Shown here: piece by piece, positions 24,140 through 30,697 of the stretch | How positions within the stretch are numbered: position 1 is the stretch's first letter | Layout of the letters: every line of letters begins with the position of its first letter | NCBI GenBank assembly: GCA_013288075.1 | Contig: JABDCQ010000018.1 | Coordinates: 1 to 34,728 of the forward strand | Length of the DNA: 34,728 bases | Source of the DNA: Chlamydiota bacterium | GTDB taxonomy: Bacteria > Chlamydiota > Chlamydiia > Chlamydiales > Rhabdochlamydiaceae | Direction: 5' to 3' | Notes under the pieces: model-generated | What the model saw: the letters and a program-made list of their open reading frames with translations, nothing else | What the model was told of the DNA's origin: nothing | Databases searched by the model: none | Made by a program: the position numbers and the translations under genes

Positions 24140-24646
24140 ATGAGCGAAAATACTAAGAATCAGATTATTTTAGGGATTGACCCGGGGACGCAAATTACAG
24201 GCTATGGCCTTATTTTGGTAGAAGGGCATAACCAAAAGCCGCTTGATTTTGGATGCATCCGCCCTCCTAAAGAGTGCACTCCTGCAGAAAAATACTTAGC
24301 CATTTTTGAAGGAATAGATGCTTTAATTAAGCGCTATGAACCTACTGCAGTGTCTATTGAGACGCAATTTTTTTATAAAAACGCAGCAACAGCGCTAAAA
24401 CTTGGAATGGCAAGAGGAGCCGCTCTTATTGCATCGGCCAAAAATAAAATTCCTATTTACGAATATGCCCCAAAAAAGGCTAAACTAGCCGTTGTTGGGA
24501 ACGGCGCTGCAAGTAAGGAACAGGTTCAAAAAATGATTCAGCTTTTACTGAAACTCGCAACGCTCCCTGAACCGCAAGATGCAGCAGATGCTCTAGCGCT
24601 TGCTATTTGTCATGCACACACTTCAAAATTTAAGGCACTTCTATGA
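24140..24646 (+). CDS. ruvC: Holliday junction endonuclease RuvC
   Basis: RNase H-fold resolvase that cuts Holliday junctions with RuvAB; 168 aa, full length. Acidic catalytic residues are visible as D14 in LGIDPGTQITGYG, E74 in SIETQFF, and the pair in QDAADALALAICH near 147–150. The KAAVVGNG-type loop reads KAKLAVVGNGAASKEQVQ. Its TGA stop overlaps the ruvA ATG by 4 nt. The ribosome site is weak (AAAGG 14 nt upstream). The ruvC–ruvA pairing matches C. trachomatis CT502–CT501. Confidence 0.95.
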   Translation: MSENTKNQIILGIDPGTQITGYGLILVEGHNQKPLDFGCIRPPKECTPAEKYLAIFEGIDALIKRYEPTAVSIETQFFYKNAATALKLGMARGAALIASAKNKIPIYEYAPKKAKLAVVGNGAASKEQVQKMIQLLLKLATLPEPQDAADALALAICHAHTSKFKALL

Positions 24647-25242
24647 TGGTTGAATACATTAAAGGCATTCTTACCGAATCTACCCCCACAAAAGCTATCA
24701 TAGAAATAAATGGAATAGGCTATAGCTTTGGAATCCCTTTAAGCTGCTTTAGCAAGCTTCCGCAAATGGGAAGTCCTATTATGCTTTATGTTTATACCGT
24801 GATTCGTGAAGACTCCCACCAATATTTCGGCTTTTTAACAAGAGCAGAAAGAGATCTATGCGAAACGCTTACCAGCATTTCTGGAATAGGGCCTAAAACA
24901 GCTGTAGGAATTATTGGACATATCGATGCTTCAGCGCTCGTTAGAGCGATAGGGACCTCTGATGTTCACACCCTTTCAAAACTCCCCGGCATTGGGAAAA
25001 AAACAGCAGAGCGCTTAATCGTTGAGCTAAAAGACAAATTAAAATTAATCGATGACACTCCTTCCTTATCTCCTGCCGCAGGAATGGAAAAACCCCTATT
25101 TACAGACGCCCTAAACGCCCTTATCCGCCTTGGATATTCTTCCTTCCAAGCCCAAAAAACTATCAAATCCATTCTTGAGAGCTCCGAAAAAGACCTAGAC
25201 CTAAGCACCTTAATCACCGCAGCTCTCCGAGAAATAAACTAA
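24643..25242 (+). CDS. ruvA: Holliday junction branch-migration protein RuvA
   Basis: Tetrameric junction-binding protein that loads RuvB; 199 aa. The N-terminal OB-fold contains MVEYIKGILTE and YVYTVIREDSHQYFGF. The two helix-hairpin-helix motifs are LTSISGIGPKTAVGII and LSKLPGIGKKTAERLIVEL. The C-terminal RuvB-contact domain ends the chain (DALNALIRLGYSSFQAQKT). It overlaps ruvC by ATGA and is followed by the type A repeat rather than by ruvB. Confidence 0.95.
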   Translation: MMVEYIKGILTESTPTKAIIEINGIGYSFGIPLSCFSKLPQMGSPIMLYVYTVIREDSHQYFGFLTRAERDLCETLTSISGIGPKTAVGIIGHIDASALVRAIGTSDVHTLSKLPGIGKKTAERLIVELKDKLKLIDDTPSLSPAAGMEKPLFTDALNALIRLGYSSFQAQKTIKSILESSEKDLDLSTLITAALREIN

Positions 25243-25253
25243 AATACTCTTCG

Positions 25254-25368
25254 TTCTTCTCTCTGTGTGCTCTGTGATCTCTGTGGTAAAAAATATGCTA
25301 ATGCGTTAGATGCAACATTCTGCAATAAATTTTTACCACAGAGATCACAGAGCACACAGAGAGAAGAA
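25254..25368. repeat. long inverted repeat, CTCTGTG family, type A copy 2
   Basis: The arms 25256–25292 and 25330–25366 are perfectly complementary over 37 bp and identical to those at 3741–3851, with 2 more pairs outside. The 37-nt loop differs from copy 1 at about 7 positions. A partial arm remnant (CTCTGTGGTTTCTGAAA) follows at about 25386–25402. The copy lies between co-directional ruvA and mnmE. Confidence 0.95.
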
Positions 25369-25429
25369 AGATTTTTTATATGTATCTCTGTGGTTTCTGA
25401 AACTCTTAGATATAAAGGGTCTTTTTTGC

Positions 25430-25435
25430 TATAAT
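25430..25435 (+). promoter_or_regulatory. mnmE: TATAAT box just before mnmE
   Basis: A perfect TATAAT lies 10 nt upstream of the mnmE ATG; the −35 region (about 25404–25412, CTTAGAT) is weak. If used, transcription would begin at or next to the start codon, giving a leaderless mRNA, consistent with the absence of a Shine-Dalgarno site. Confidence 0.45.
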
Positions 25436-25445
25436 ACTTCCTATT

Positions 25446-26813
25446 ATGGAATTTGTTCATCATGCTTACATCCCAGGCGAAACGATAGCCGCTGTTGCAA
25501 CTCCTCCCGGAGAAGGAGGCATTGCAGTCATCCGCATATCCGGAGAAAGCGCCTTAGCTGTTGCTGAAAAAGTTTACTCAGGTCCTATTCGATCGTACAA
25601 AACGCATACGGCCCACTTTGGGAAAATTCTTAATGCCCAAGGAGAACTTGTCGATGAAGTTCTTGTTCTTGTGATGCTTGGCAAAAGATCTTATACAGGA
25701 GAAGACACTGTAGAAATTCATTGCCACGGAGGAAGCCTTGTAACAAAGAAAGTTTTAGAAACTGTTTTACAAGCTGGTGCTAGAGCTGCAAAGCCAGGCG
25801 AATTTACCTTTAAAGCCTTTATGAGCGGTAAAATCGATCTAACGCAGGCAGAAGCTGTGCAAGAGCTCATTTCTGCAAAAAGTGAACTTGCTTTAAATGC
25901 CGCTGAAAAACATCTTTCGGGCGCCCTTTATCAAAAAATTTCCTCTTTTCAAAAGGAACTTGTAGACATTGCTGCCAATATTGAAGCATGGGTGGATTTT
26001 CCTGAAGAAGATCTAGAATTCGAAAGCTTAGAAAATATCATTAAATTCCTTAAAGGCCTCAAGCAAAAAATGAGCGCCCTTTCAAAAACCTTCCATGAAG
26101 GAAAAATCATAAAATCAGGGCTTAGCCTTTGTCTTGCCGGAGCTCCCAATGCGGGGAAATCTTCTTTAATGAATGCTCTTCTTCTAAAAGATCGGGCCAT
26201 CGTCACAGAAATTGCGGGGACGACAAGAGACATTTTAGAAGAAGATATTCGTCTAGGAGATTTACATTTTAATCTCATGGATACAGCAGGAATTAGAGAT
26301 ACCGAAGAGATCATTGAGAAAGAAGGCATTAAAAGAAGTAAAAAAGCGATTCATGAAGCAGATCTTATTTTACTTGTGATGGATGTAACAAAAGATGTCA
26401 ACCAAGAGCTCCTTGATAGTATGCCAAAAGAGCGCACCGTTCTTGTATGGAATAAAACAGATCTTTCTTTTGAAAAAATCCCCGAACTTCATTTTCCTTA
26501 TGCGGTTTCCGTATCTGCTAAAGAAGGATCCGGATTACAAAACTTAAAAGACATGATCCATCAAGTGATTTGGCAAAAAGGACCTCCTTCTAAAGAAGAA
26601 ATCCTCATCACCAACCTCCGCCATTTCTCTTCTTTAAATAACGCCATCGATTCCATAACATGTTTAATTGAAGGCCTAGAAAACAACGTCTCTCCCGAAT
26701 TTTTAAGCTCAGATATGCGAAAAACGCTTTTTGAGCTCGGCTCGATCATCGGAACTAACATCACAGAAGATATCCTCTCAGCGATCTTCTCAAAATTCTG
26801 CATCGGAAAATAG
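25446..26813 (+). CDS. mnmE: tRNA modification GTPase MnmE (TrmE)
   Basis: GTPase that with MnmG installs the cmnm5U/nm5U modification at wobble uridine; 455 aa. The N-terminal tetrahydrofolate-binding domain begins with TIAAVATPPGEGGIAVIRISG. GTPase motifs are GAPNAGKSS near residue 231, GTTRD, DTAGIR and NKTD. The C-terminus ends in FCIGK, with the catalytic Cys of the family. The start ATG 25446 is the only ATG/GTG/TTG upstream of the conserved region within the frame, leaving about 12 extra residues compared with E. coli and no ribosome site. It is followed by a type B repeat. Confidence 0.96.
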   Translation: MEFVHHAYIPGETIAAVATPPGEGGIAVIRISGESALAVAEKVYSGPIRSYKTHTAHFGKILNAQGELVDEVLVLVMLGKRSYTGEDTVEIHCHGGSLVTKKVLETVLQAGARAAKPGEFTFKAFMSGKIDLTQAEAVQELISAKSELALNAAEKHLSGALYQKISSFQKELVDIAANIEAWVDFPEEDLEFESLENIIKFLKGLKQKMSALSKTFHEGKIIKSGLSLCLAGAPNAGKSSLMNALLLKDRAIVTEIAGTTRDILEEDIRLGDLHFNLMDTAGIRDTEEIIEKEGIKRSKKAIHEADLILLVMDVTKDVNQELLDSMPKERTVLVWNKTDLSFEKIPELHFPYAVSVSAKEGSGLQNLKDMIHQVIWQKGPPSKEEILITNLRHFSSLNNAIDSITCLIEGLENNVSPEFLSSDMRKTLFELGSIIGTNITEDILSAIFSKFCIGK

Positions 26814-26849
26814 AGCTCTTGCGTAACTTGGGCTGATCTGAAACAATCA

Positions 26850-27010
26850 ACAAAGAGGATAATTCTCTCTTTCTTCCTCTGTGGTTTCTTGTCTCTGTGG
26901 TGAAAAAATGCAAGCCTTTGTGTACTCAAATGTTAGCCACAGATTAACCACAGAGACAAGAAACCACAGAGGAAGAAAGAGAGAGGGAGAGAGAATTACC
27001 CTCTTTGTTC
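26850..27010. repeat. long inverted repeat, CTCTGTG family, type B copy 3
   Basis: A perfect 38-bp arm pair at 26864–26901 and 26947–26984 (TCTCTCTTTCTTCCTCTGTG onward), with termini ACAAAGAGGATAATTCTCTC and GAGAATTACCCTCTTTGT. The loop AAATGCAAGCCTTTGTGTAC onward to TGTTAGCCA is the near-identical reverse complement of the loop at 33718–33754. Lies between co-directional mnmE and nth. Confidence 0.95.
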
Positions 27011-27053
27011 ATCCTATTATTTTTTTAGGTTTATGCCTAACCAATGAGGTTTA

Positions 27054-27695
27054 ATGAATAAAAAAGAAAAGGCAAAAATTGTTCAAAAGATATTGAATGA
27101 ATTATTTCCTCATCCAGAAATTCCTCTGACACATAAAGATCCTTATACCCTTCTTATTGCAGTACTTCTTTCAGCTCAATGCACAGATAAAAGAGTGAAC
27201 CTCATTACCCCTCAATTATTTGCCAAAGCTGATACACCTAAAGATATGCTAAAACTTACTCCTGAAGAAATTCAGGAGATCATCCGTGCTTGCGGCCTAA
27301 GTACTACAAAATCACGTGCCATATGGAATCTCTCAAAAATTATCCTAGAAAAACATAAAGGAAAGGTACCAAACACTTTTGAAGAGCTAGAAGAGCTTCC
27401 AGGAGTCGGGCATAAAACAGCTTCTGTTGTGATGATTCAAGCCTTTAATCTTCCTGCCTTCCCCGTAGATACACATATTCATAGATGCGCTAAAAGATGG
27501 GGGCTAAGCAGCGGAAAAAACGTTACCCAAACAGAAAAAGACTTGAAAAAGCTTTTTCCTAAAAAAGACTGGAACCTCCTCCACCTCCAAATCATCTACT
27601 ACGCTAGGACCTATTGCACAGCAAAAGGCCATAACATAGAAAAATGCCCCATCTGCACTAGCTTGTTACCCAGGCATAGGAAAAAATCCTGCTAA
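27054..27695 (+). CDS. nth: endonuclease III-like DNA glycosylase/AP lyase
   Basis: Base-excision repair enzyme for oxidised pyrimidines, 213 aa. The helix-hairpin-helix ELPGVGHKTASVVM carries the catalytic lysine, and FPVDTHIHRCAKRWGL carries the catalytic aspartate. The C-terminal cysteines are spaced C-x9-C-x2-C-x11-C, not the C-x6-C-x2-C-x5-C of iron–sulfur Nth, so cluster binding is doubtful. Ribosome site GAGG lies 5 nt before the ATG. The last 30 nt overlap the end of the convergent ATPase gene. Neighbouring mnmE and psd match C. trachomatis CT697–699. Confidence 0.93.
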   Translation: MNKKEKAKIVQKILNELFPHPEIPLTHKDPYTLLIAVLLSAQCTDKRVNLITPQLFAKADTPKDMLKLTPEEIQEIIRACGLSTTKSRAIWNLSKIILEKHKGKVPNTFEELEELPGVGHKTASVVMIQAFNLPAFPVDTHIHRCAKRWGLSSGKNVTQTEKDLKKLFPKKDWNLLHLQIIYYARTYCTAKGHNIEKCPICTSLLPRHRKKSC

Positions 27696-28988
27696 ATAAA
27701 GAGGATAATAATGCCTGTTCTCTTCGATACTAAGAGGCTTAGCACTTAAAATTACTTGAAAAGGGGGTTTATATTTTTCCGAAAAAACCTTTAGGCTTTT
27801 AGCTTTAGTAACAGAGCCCGACTTCACTTCTATAGGAACGGTTTTCCCTTCAACTTCAATAAGAAACTCTACTTCGGCCTTATTTTCTTGCCAGCTGAAA
27901 AGATCTTCCTCTCCGCTGCCAAGAAATTCTTCTGCAACAAAATTTTCAGCAAAATATCCTTTATAGCTGCCATAGTCATAATCCAAAATAGCTTTTGGAG
28001 ATAGCCCACTCATACTGCCTAATATCCCCACATCAAATAGCAACAGCTTAAAAAGATTTTCTTTGGCATATCCTTTAAAAGGAAGAAGCCCTGTATTCAC
28101 TATATGAACTTTAATTACAAGCCCTGCCGCTTCCAGCCAATCAATAGCACCCGCCATACGATCGTAATGGGTTAATCCAGGAATCACACCTCTAAATTTA
28201 AAGCGCGCGATAGAGCCATCTTGCACTTGCTGTAATTGAGAAGGAACCGATCTAAATACTCGATCGATATGCATTGCATTTATTTTTCCTGAATGCTTTG
28301 CCATATCCGCATAATAGGTTTTGAGAAGATTGTCTTGCTTTTCCCTCACAATAGAAAAAGCCTCAAATAAATTATTTTTATTCTCAGAGTAAGAGGCAAC
28401 AATTTCGGGCAATCCTCCAACGATGAAATAATGCTTAAGTCGATTCCACAAGTGCTCATGCACAATTTCCGAAATTTTGCCTGTTAAGGTAAGCTTTCTC
28501 ATTATTTGCAAAGACTTGTCATCTTCAATTGCCATTAAAAATTCTTCAAAGGACATAGGTCTTAAAGTATGAAAGGCCACTTTTCCAACGGGAAAGGAAC
28601 CGGGACTCAAATGAATACCCAAAAGAGACCCCGCCCCGCATATGTGGAGCTCTGGACATTCCTCGAAGAAATATTTCAGACTGGTAAGAGCTTTAGGCAC
28701 TTCCTGAATTTCATCAAAAATTACAAGATCAGTGGCGATATTAATAGAACGGTTAAGATGAAAACTAAGCTCATCAATAATTCTTAGAGGGTTAAGGTCT
28801 AGTTCAAAGATTTTAGCAAGCACCGGCTCTTTCTCAAAATTAAAATAATGGCACTCTGGAAAGTGGGTTCTGCCAAATTCTTTAAGGAGATACGTTTTCC
28901 CCACTTGACGGACACCCTTGATCAGTAAAGGTTTACGCCCTTTTCCTTCCTTCCATTTGAGGAGCTTATTTAACATCAATCGCTGCAT
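27666..28988 (-). CDS. AAA-type ATPase with DUF4143 domain
   Basis: A 440-aa P-loop ATPase of the AAA_14/DUF4143 family found widely in bacteria and archaea and without a settled role. The Walker A motif is GVRQVGKT near residues 25–32, Walker B is LVIFDEIQ near 88–95, and the arginine-finger/sensor region GAGSLLG follows. The C-terminal half has the DUF4143 pattern, including FVAEEF, AEVEFLIEVEGKTVPIEVK (a nuclease-like E...E-V-K arrangement) and a closing helix. Start 28988 is preferred (GGTGG 5 nt upstream); the GTG ten codons earlier lies in the operator-like repeats. It overlaps nth at its 3' end. It is not part of the usual nth–mnmE–psd neighbourhood and may be a later insertion. Confidence 0.85.
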   Translation of the reverse strand: MQRLMLNKLLKWKEGKGRKPLLIKGVRQVGKTYLLKEFGRTHFPECHYFNFEKEPVLAKIFELDLNPLRIIDELSFHLNRSINIATDLVIFDEIQEVPKALTSLKYFFEECPELHICGAGSLLGIHLSPGSFPVGKVAFHTLRPMSFEEFLMAIEDDKSLQIMRKLTLTGKISEIVHEHLWNRLKHYFIVGGLPEIVASYSENKNNLFEAFSIVREKQDNLLKTYYADMAKHSGKINAMHIDRVFRSVPSQLQQVQDGSIARFKFRGVIPGLTHYDRMAGAIDWLEAAGLVIKVHIVNTGLLPFKGYAKENLFKLLLFDVGILGSMSGLSPKAILDYDYGSYKGYFAENFVAEEFLGSGEEDLFSWQENKAEVEFLIEVEGKTVPIEVKSGSVTKAKSLKVFSEKYKPPFQVILSAKPLSIEENRHYYPLYLAGFFPMPG

Positions 28989-28999
28989 AAAACCACCAT

Positions 29000-29072
29000 A
29001 AAATGACATTTCTGTCACTTTAATGTAGCAAAAAATGGCATTTCTGTCACTTTTAGCTAGCGAAAAATGACA
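29000..29072 (-). promoter_or_regulatory. three phased operator-like repeats upstream of the AAA/DUF4143 gene
   Basis: The plus-strand core AAAATGACATTTCTGTCACTT begins at 29000 (21 nt), recurs with one change at 29032, and begins again (AAAATGACA only) at 29064: a period of exactly 32 nt, about three helix turns. The first copy contains the palindrome TGACA-GAAA-TGTCA. On the minus strand GTGACA and TACATT with 17 nt between them form a possible promoter made of the repeats themselves. A dimeric repressor binding side by side on one face of the DNA is the simplest explanation. Confidence 0.6.
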
Positions 29073-29127
29073 AAAAAACTATAAACAACTAATTAAAAGA
29101 CGTTTACAAAACAATTAAAGATATTTA

Positions 29128-29157
29128 TTGACAAACTACCCGAAAGTAAGGTATTTA
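29128..29157 (+). promoter_or_regulatory. promoter of the small lipoprotein genes
   Basis: TTGACA at 29128–29133 is followed after 18 nt by TATTTA at 29152–29157. The leader of ~60 nt includes a small AATCC/GGATT stem and ends in an AAGGAGG ribosome site. Confidence 0.55.
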
Positions 29158-29224
29158 TAGAGTAAGGCAACGAAGGAATCCGGTAATCAGGATTTTAAAA
29201 AATTAAACCTATAAGGAGGATGTT

Positions 29225-29437
29225 ATGAAAAAATCAATTATGGCGCTTATGGCGCTTTCCATTTCTTTAGTTGGGCTATCAAGCTGCTCAAGCGACAGAG
29301 ACAGCAAAAGCTCTTATCCTGAAAAATGTACAAGAGGCTGCAAAGAGTGCAAAAAACCTTGCGAGTGTACACGTCCTTGCGAAAAACGTCCTTATTTTGA
29401 AGACGCGCATAGAAAAGACGCGCATAGAAAAAACTAA
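29225..29437 (+). CDS. small cysteine-rich lipoprotein
   Basis: A 70-aa protein with a lipoprotein signal peptide; the lipobox is LSSC with lipid Cys21. The mature part is polar and has Cys at 35, 39, 42, 46, 48 and 52, often followed or preceded by Pro or Lys. The chain ends in a duplicated DAHRK pentapeptide encoded by two exact copies of a 15-nt unit. The ribosome site AAGGAGG is strong. Size and Cys content recall OmcA, the small Cys-rich lipoprotein of Chlamydia, but no homology can be claimed by eye. The next gene is a shorter paralogue that shares the signal peptide. Confidence 0.8.
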   Translation: MKKSIMALMALSISLVGLSSCSSDRDSKSSYPEKCTRGCKECKKPCECTRPCEKRPYFEDAHRKDAHRKN

Positions 29438-29455
29438 AATTACAAGGAGAATTTT

Positions 29456-29608
29456 GTGAAAAAATCACTTAAAATCGTTGGGCTTATGGCTCTTTCTATT
29501 TCTTTAATCGGGCTATCAAGCTGCTCAAAGAATGACGATGAGAGAAATCAAACTGAATATGACTCTAATGGGAATAGAAAAGCCCCTTGCGCAGGACCTC
29601 GCCATTAA
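29456..29608 (+). CDS. small lipoprotein, paralogue of the preceding gene
   Basis: A 50-aa protein starting with GTG at 29456, 7 nt after AGGAG. It begins MKKSLKIVGLMALSISLIGL and continues SSC with lipid Cys23. The signal peptide matches that of the preceding gene in protein and DNA (GGGCTATCAAGCTGCTCAA in both), so the pair arose by tandem duplication. The mature part is different: polar, acidic, with a single extra Cys45. It starts 18 nt after the previous stop and ends 13 nt before a strong terminator, so the pair is one transcription unit. Function unknown. Confidence 0.8.
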   Translation: MKKSLKIVGLMALSISLIGLSSCSKNDDERNQTEYDSNGNRKAPCAGPRH

Positions 29609-29621
29609 GCAAAACTCGGAT

Positions 29622-29647
29622 AAAAGAGCAGGTTTTCCTGCTCTTTT
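29622..29647. terminator. bidirectional intrinsic terminator
   Basis: Perfect 11-bp stem AAAAGAGCAGG/CCTGCTCTTTT with a TTTT loop. It supplies a T-run in both directions, serving the lipoprotein pair on the plus strand and psd on the minus strand; the psd stop codon overlaps its edge. Confidence 0.9.
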
Positions 29648-30563
29648 AAAAGGGAAGAAGGGAGCGGCCTAGAGACTGTCCCATAAGAGCGCGCATTTCT
29701 AAGCGCCTATTGGAGGCATCCAAAAGATCTTGATCGAACTCTATTTTTCCGGGCTCAAAAAGAAGGATAAGAGAGGATCCTCCAAAGGAGAAATACCCCT
29801 TTTCATCCCCTTTTGCATAATGCTCTTCTGGAATAAATGTTTGATGAATAGAACCTACGTGAGTGGCGCCCACATCAATATAAAGAACATCCCCAAAATT
29901 TTTAGTGCGAAGCTCTGTAATAACGCGCTTGTTTTCAGAAAAAATCTCAATATTTCTTATTAGTGCCATAGGATTAACAGAATAAAGAGGGCCGTTAATA
30001 AGCTTAGGGACCCCTGGCACACAATTGCAAATAAAATGAAAGCGGTGATAATCGGTTGGGCAAAGTCTTGCTAAAACCATTGAGCCTTCTCTATACTTCT
30101 TAGCAAGAGAGTAATCCTCTAGCAATTTCTCAAGAGAAAACTTCTTTCCTTTAACAAGAAATCCCTCTGAGGCTGCAATATTTGGATACACAAGGTAGCG
30201 CGCATCAGCCGGAAGAACCGCTACATCATTACCATTTGCTAAAGGGCGAACCCCTGGCTTTAAACGCCTAGTAAAAAAATCATTAAAAGAAGCAAAAGAC
30301 AGAGGAGACTCTAAAAATTCAGAAGTATCCATTCCAAACTTCCGAATAAAAGGAATAATCTTTTTTTTGCTCAAAGAAGTTTTTTGAATATATCCATAAA
30401 GCTTTGAAATAAGAGAGCATCTAGAATAGAAAGGAAGCACGAAAAAAGAAATCAATCTTTCGTACCAGTGATTGCCATAGAGAATTTTTAAAAAAAACTG
30501 CCCATAAACTGCTTCTTTTTCTTCTTTTTTAGAAGTTCTATCGATATAAAAAATGTTACGCAT
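29646..30563 (-). CDS. psd: phosphatidylserine decarboxylase
   Basis: Membrane-associated pyruvoyl enzyme that makes phosphatidylethanolamine; 305 aa proenzyme. The segment SFASFNDFFTRRLKPGVRPL near 90–110, LARLCPTDYHRFHF near 168, VGATHVGSIHQTF near 230, and FGGSSLILLFEPGK with the self-cleavage site at GG-S263-S are diagnostic (GSS instead of GST). Length fits the chlamydial orthologue CT699 (about 300 aa, from memory). It is divergent from secA. ATG 30563 has only AAGG very close upstream. Confidence 0.94.
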   Translation of the reverse strand: MRNIFYIDRTSKKEEKEAVYGQFFLKILYGNHWYERLISFFVLPFYSRCSLISKLYGYIQKTSLSKKKIIPFIRKFGMDTSEFLESPLSFASFNDFFTRRLKPGVRPLANGNDVAVLPADARYLVYPNIAASEGFLVKGKKFSLEKLLEDYSLAKKYREGSMVLARLCPTDYHRFHFICNCVPGVPKLINGPLYSVNPMALIRNIEIFSENKRVITELRTKNFGDVLYIDVGATHVGSIHQTFIPEEHYAKGDEKGYFSFGGSSLILLFEPGKIEFDQDLLDASNRRLEMRALMGQSLGRSLLPF

Positions 30564-30637
30564 GCCTTAAGAATAAGAATTTACCCCTTATTTTGTCAAA
30601 GCATTGAGTACATACAACTGATATTTTTTATTTAATT

Positions 30638-30665
30638 TTGGGAAAAACAGATTTTTTTATATAAT
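30638..30665 (+). promoter_or_regulatory. secA: promoter of secA
   Basis: A perfect TATAAT at 30660–30665 is preceded after 16 nt by TTGGGA (30638–30643), a 4/6 match to TTGACA. The leader would be about 25 nt and contains the AAGGGA ribosome site. Confidence 0.5.
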
Positions 30666-30697
30666 AGCTCCTAACTACATAAAAAAGGGAACTACTA

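Noticed and set aside
25310-25567. Plus-strand frame of 85 aa before and in mnmE
   Set aside because: Starts in the repeat (NFYHRDHRAHREKK) and continues in a wrong frame through mnmE.
27696-27712. TAAATAAAGAGGATAAT after nth as a further repeat terminus
   Set aside because: Resembles the AACAAAGAGG terminus, but no arms follow and the stretch is coding sequence of the convergent ATPase.
29000-29072. CRISPR-like or mini-satellite nature of the 32-nt repeats
   Set aside because: Only two full copies and a partial third with no spacer variation; position before a gene start fits operators better.
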